In this document: positions 21,359-24,039 of the stretch, in pieces | Position numbering within the stretch: position 1 is the first letter of the stretch | Layout: every line of letters starts with the position of its first letter | Virus record (IMG/VR): IMGVR_UViG_3300035034_003332 | Location: 1-24,039 of that record | Source of the DNA: a virus | Length of the DNA stretch: 24,039 nt | Reading direction: 5' to 3' (one strand) | Program-made: the position numbers and the translations under genes | Notes under the pieces: generated by a model | The model's input: the letters and a program-made list of their open reading frames with translations, nothing else | Told to the model about the DNA's origin: nothing | Database searches by the model: none

Positions 21359-21669
21359 TGCAAATCTCAATGGGACACGGCTTCAAGATTCGACTCGGCA
21401 ACTACGAGATGGACGAGGCCAGCACCCACGTCACGATGAACCACCGCGACCTCGGCTACACCGACGAGGAGTGGGACGTCTACGTCAGCGACGTAGGACA
21501 CGAGGAGGCGTTCGGGGAGTTGTCTAACGCTGTCCGGGGTCACCTCTACGACACCCTGCTCGGTGAGTTGCAGGCCGTCGAGCCCTACATCGTCGAGCCC
21601 GAGGAGACGTTCGTACCCCTCTGGCTGGCAGACCACGAGCCCGTAGCGCAGAAGAAGCGCGGCTCCTAG
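21358..21669 (+). CDS. Hypothetical acidic protein
   Basis: 103 residues from the ATG at 21358, with a perfect AAGGAG at 21345-21350, 7 bases upstream; the frame stays open further upstream, but that part is antiphase sequence over the HTH gene. I do not recognise it. It is acidic with an N-terminal strand region (GHGFKIRLGNYEMDEASTHV), a Tyr/Trp/Asp-rich middle and a helix EEAFGELSNAVRGHLYDTLL. The last residues (QKKRGS) are basic. It is followed by a 97-base gap with two hairpins. Confidence 0.72.
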   Translation: MQISMGHGFKIRLGNYEMDEASTHVTMNHRDLGYTDEEWDVYVSDVGHEEAFGELSNAVRGHLYDTLLGELQAVEPYIVEPEETFVPLWLADHEPVAQKKRGS

Positions 21670-21672
21670 CAC

Positions 21673-21732
21673 CGGCAGTGTCACACCCCTGCCGTACAAC
21701 TTCATAGAACCCTGCGGGCAACCGTTCGCAGG
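21673..21732 (+). other. Two 6-bp hairpins in the gap before the ssDNA-binding gene
   Basis: CGGCAG 21673-21678 pairs with CTGCCG 21689-21694, and CCTGCG 21711-21716 pairs with CGCAGG 21727-21732; each has a 10-base loop. There is no T-run. They may dampen transcription or protect an RNA end between the small genes and the next gene, whose AGGAGGG site is at about 21752-21758. No clear promoter is seen in the gap. Confidence 0.45.
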
Positions 21733-21766
21733 CTCGCCAACTAGCACCCCACAGGAGGGTCACCCC

Positions 21767-22675
21767 ATGGCGACATCAACACGTCGCGGCTCACGTCGCG
21801 GCACCACCGAAGAAGAGAAGCCCAGCCCATCGCGGCGAGGCGACTCCTCAGGCTCACGTGGTCGCACTCGCGGCTCGCGTAGGGATGAGGAGGACGAGGA
21901 GACTGAGGAGTCTCCTGAAGAGGAGAGCCGTGGTTCCCGCAGGGGACGACGGGCCAGCGCTGAGGACGAGCGTCCCAGCCGTCGTCGTGCTGCAGAGTCC
22001 GACGATGACGACAAGGGTCCCAAGCGGGCTCGCGGTCGCCGTGGTTGGGGAGCAGCCGACAAGCAGCACGCTGTCACCAAGTCCAGCAGCAGTGACTACG
22101 TGCCCCGGGAGACCATCTGGAAGCCCGGTGAGGAGTTCACGCTGGTGAAGTTCGTGGCGGACGAGCCTTTCGTCTCCTACGCGCAGCACTGGATTAACGC
22201 CAAGCCCAAGGGCCGCGCTGGGTGGGAGTGCATCGCACCCCTTCCCTACGACGACGATGACTCCGACAAGTACGGCGAGGTGGGAGACTGCCCGCTGTGC
22301 GAGTTCCTCGACGACGGTCCGCGCATGCAGGTGATGTTCAACGTCATCATCTTCAACGAGGACCTTGACGAGTGGGAGTACCGCGTCCTGCGTGCTGGCG
22401 TCACTCTGACTGACCAGTTGAAGGCTCTCAACGAGGGTCGTCACGGCCCGCTCTCCAAGTTCTACTGGGAGATTATGGCCACAGGCACGAAGGGCTCCTA
22501 CAGCCCCAACTGCTCGGTGGTTCGTGACCGTGACCTGCCCGAGGACTGGGACCTCGACCCCCTCTCTGAGGACGCGGTCGAGGAACTCACTGCCAACGCG
22601 TACACCGAGGACATCATCTCGTTCCCGACGTACAAGCAGTTGGAAGACCTCATCGACGAGATGATGGAGTCCTGA
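21767..22675 (+). CDS. Probable gp32-like ssDNA-binding protein with charged disordered N-terminus
   Basis: 302 residues; ATG at 21767 with a strong AGGAGGG site. Residues 1-100 are low-complexity, alternating Arg/Ser/Gly blocks with Glu/Asp blocks. The folded part (about 108-290) begins YVPRETIWKPGEEFTLVKFV, and H141, C155, C175 and C178 (HX13CX19CX2C, with CPLCE) parallel the zinc site of T4 gp32 (HX12CX9CX2C). Strands such as MQVMFNVIIFNEDLDEWEYR, the acidic C-terminus (EDLIDEMMES) and the place just before DNA polymerase also fit an SSB. No exact family is recognised; an unrelated zinc protein remains possible. It would coat ssDNA at the fork and bind partner proteins. Confidence 0.6.
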   Translation: MATSTRRGSRRGTTEEEKPSPSRRGDSSGSRGRTRGSRRDEEDEETEESPEEESRGSRRGRRASAEDERPSRRRAAESDDDDKGPKRARGRRGWGAADKQHAVTKSSSSDYVPRETIWKPGEEFTLVKFVADEPFVSYAQHWINAKPKGRAGWECIAPLPYDDDDSDKYGEVGDCPLCEFLDDGPRMQVMFNVIIFNEDLDEWEYRVLRAGVTLTDQLKALNEGRHGPLSKFYWEIMATGTKGSYSPNCSVVRDRDLPEDWDLDPLSEDAVEELTANAYTEDIISFPTYKQLEDLIDEMMES

Positions 22676-22679
22676 CCCC

Positions 22680-24039
22680 ATGAACCGTCCCCCTGTGCAG
22701 CGCCTCACGCGTACGCCCACCGTCACCACGGAGGCAGACGCCGAGGCCTTGATTGACCACTACCTACAGCAGGAGGCCTTCGCCTTCGATGTGGAGTCGG
22801 TCGGTGAGCACAGGGGGACCGGGGCTCTGGCTCAGGTGACGTGGCTGTCCATGGCTACCCATGGGCGCGTTGACGTCATACCACTGGGCCATCCCCACGG
22901 GGAGTTGGTCAAGCGTGCCTACACCCGCCGGGAGAAGTACTTCGACCCTGAGGTCCTGACGGAGGTCACCAAGGTCCCCAAGACCCAGTACCGCTCGGTC
23001 TCCGAGCCAGCCCAGTGGACCCCGGCGCCCCCGCAGTTGCGGCACAGCCAGTTCTGGAAGATTGCTGAACCTCTCTTCATGAGCGAAGAGATAGTCACGG
23101 TCTGCCACAACTCGCTGTACGACCTCGCGGCAGTGAGCAAGTACCTGCCGTCCAAGCCAGCCCCGCCCTACGACGACACCATGTTCATGGCCCGCCTCAT
23201 CGACGAGGGCAGCCGCATGGGTCTCAAGTCCATGGTCGAGAAGGGCAACAAGGTCTCGACCTCAGACCCCCGACACTTCCCCGGCTACGGGCACAAGTAC
23301 GACCACGAGAACGTCGGGCGCGCGGTCGAGAAGCACCCCTTTGGCAAGGTCGCCCGCTACGCCGCGCTGGACGCGATGTACACGTGGTGGCTCTGGCAGG
23401 ACCTGTGGCCCATCCTCGAACTCCACAAGGACGTGGAGACCATCTACCTCGCGGAGATGGACCTCTACGAGTACCTGCTGGACATGCACCTTGAGGGCCA
23501 GCCGGTCAACAAGGAGGCGCTGTACGAAATCTCCGAGGTCTTCACCAAGGACCTGCACGAGGCAGAGAAGGCCGTGTACGCGGAGGCAGGGAAAATCTTC
23601 AACCTCAACTCCCCCGTGCAGATGCGCGAGGTGCTGTTCGAGGACCGCGACAACGAGCCGGTCAAGATGACCGACGGTGGTGACCCCTCCACGGACAAGG
23701 AGGTGCTGTCAGCGCTGGAGCACAAGGACCCCATCGCCGCCAAGATTCTGCACTTCCGAGAGTTCAACAAGATGGTCTCCTCCTACCTCGGGGAGACCAT
23801 GGAGGACGGTGACGTCGAGGGAGGCCTCGGGCGCTTCATCATCGACGGCCGCATCCACACCGACCTCAAGCCATGGGGAACCGTCACAGGACGCTTCAGT
23901 AGTTCAGATCCTAACCTTCAGAACATCCCGCGCCGGGGCGAGCACGCCCACCTGATGCGCAAGTTGTTCGTGGCGCCCCCGGGCTACCACCTCATCGTGG
24001 CTGACTACAGCCAGATTGAGTACAGGGTGCTCGCCCACT
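22680..24039 (+). CDS. polA: Family A DNA polymerase, N-terminal part (3' partial)
   Basis: The ATG at 22680 lies 4 bases after the previous stop; the gene runs off the window end after 453 codons. It starts directly with a 3'-5' exonuclease domain and has no 5'-3' exonuclease domain. Exo I is AFDVES (D37, E39), Exo II CHNSLYD (D148) and Exo III YAALD (Y227, D231), so proofreading residues are present. The polymerase domain is entered at TGRFSSSDPNLQNIPRRG, and motif A VADYSQIEYRVLAH (D442) is reached at the very end, with Tyr in place of the usual Leu of DYSQIELR. It is the replicative polymerase expected to work with the helicase, primase and ssDNA-binding protein upstream. Confidence 0.92.
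   Translation, partial: MNRPPVQRLTRTPTVTTEADAEALIDHYLQQEAFAFDVESVGEHRGTGALAQVTWLSMATHGRVDVIPLGHPHGELVKRAYTRREKYFDPEVLTEVTKVPKTQYRSVSEPAQWTPAPPQLRHSQFWKIAEPLFMSEEIVTVCHNSLYDLAAVSKYLPSKPAPPYDDTMFMARLIDEGSRMGLKSMVEKGNKVSTSDPRHFPGYGHKYDHENVGRAVEKHPFGKVARYAALDAMYTWWLWQDLWPILELHKDVETIYLAEMDLYEYLLDMHLEGQPVNKEALYEISEVFTKDLHEAEKAVYAEAGKIFNLNSPVQMREVLFEDRDNEPVKMTDGGDPSTDKEVLSALEHKDPIAAKILHFREFNKMVSSYLGETMEDGDVEGGLGRFIIDGRIHTDLKPWGTVTGRFSSSDPNLQNIPRRGEHAHLMRKLFVAPPGYHLIVADYSQIEYRVLAH

Noticed and set aside
1-24039. tRNA genes, rRNA, CRISPR arrays, IS elements, integrase or attachment sites
   Set aside because: I looked for cloverleaf-like patterns, regularly spaced repeats, transposase or integrase motifs and long terminal repeats, and saw none; the inteins are the only mobile elements supported.

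Overview
This 24 kb window is a stretch of a tailed-phage genome, almost certainly a phage of a high-GC actinobacterium. The grounds are the strongly G/C-biased third codon positions, the many GTG and TTG starts, tail proteins with SGxWR repeats and jelly-roll C-termini of the kind common in actinobacteriophages, and DnaB-type helicase inteins of the class first described in a mycobacteriophage. Every convincing gene is on the + strand, and most neighbours overlap by 1 to 17 bases (ATGA, GTGA or TGATG junctions). The host genus cannot be fixed from the sequence. Neither a tail sheath nor a capsid gene lies in the window.

Tail and baseplate module (1-10332). It starts inside a tape-measure protein whose C-terminal part carries an M15/VanY-type peptidase and a lysozyme-like domain. 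There follow a contractile-injection-type tube-associated protein, a LysM-like protein, a gpD-like hub, a small OB-fold spike protein, a T4 gp25-like wedge protein and a baseplate J (gp6-like) protein. A His-rich fibre with 46-residue tandem repeats, an SGxWR-repeat minor tail protein, a small coiled-coil protein and a P2 gpI-like tail protein fused to two carbohydrate-binding-like jelly rolls complete the module. This is a T4/P2-type baseplate gene order.

Junction (10333-12021). A 111-base gap with overlapping inverted repeats and a possible promoter precedes a two-TM small membrane protein (holin-like, unproven) and a very acidic 382-residue protein of unknown role. A strong RNA hairpin without a U-tract (11901-11941) follows.

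Replication module (12022-end). A winged-helix-type protein is followed by a promoter (TTGACA-N17-TAGCGT) and a 165-base structured leader. Then come a DnaC-like AAA+ loader, a hypothetical protein, a DnaB-like helicase, a DnaG-like primase and a SNF2-like helicase. A second promoter (TTGACA-N17-TATCCT) overlaps the stop of the SNF2-like gene and precedes six small genes (one with a MerR-like HTH, one a 23-residue membrane peptide), a probable gp32-like ssDNA-binding protein, and a family A DNA polymerase cut off by the window end.

The most interesting feature is a pair of related inteins, 334 and 340 residues long. Each sits exactly between the Lys and Ser/Thr of the Walker A motif, one in the DnaB-like helicase and one in the SNF2-like helicase. 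Both begin with Ala instead of Cys/Ser, both have the Trp-Cys-Thr signature of class 3 inteins, and both carry two intact LAGLIDADG motifs. Two motors of the same replication operon are therefore inactive until protein splicing rebuilds their P-loops.
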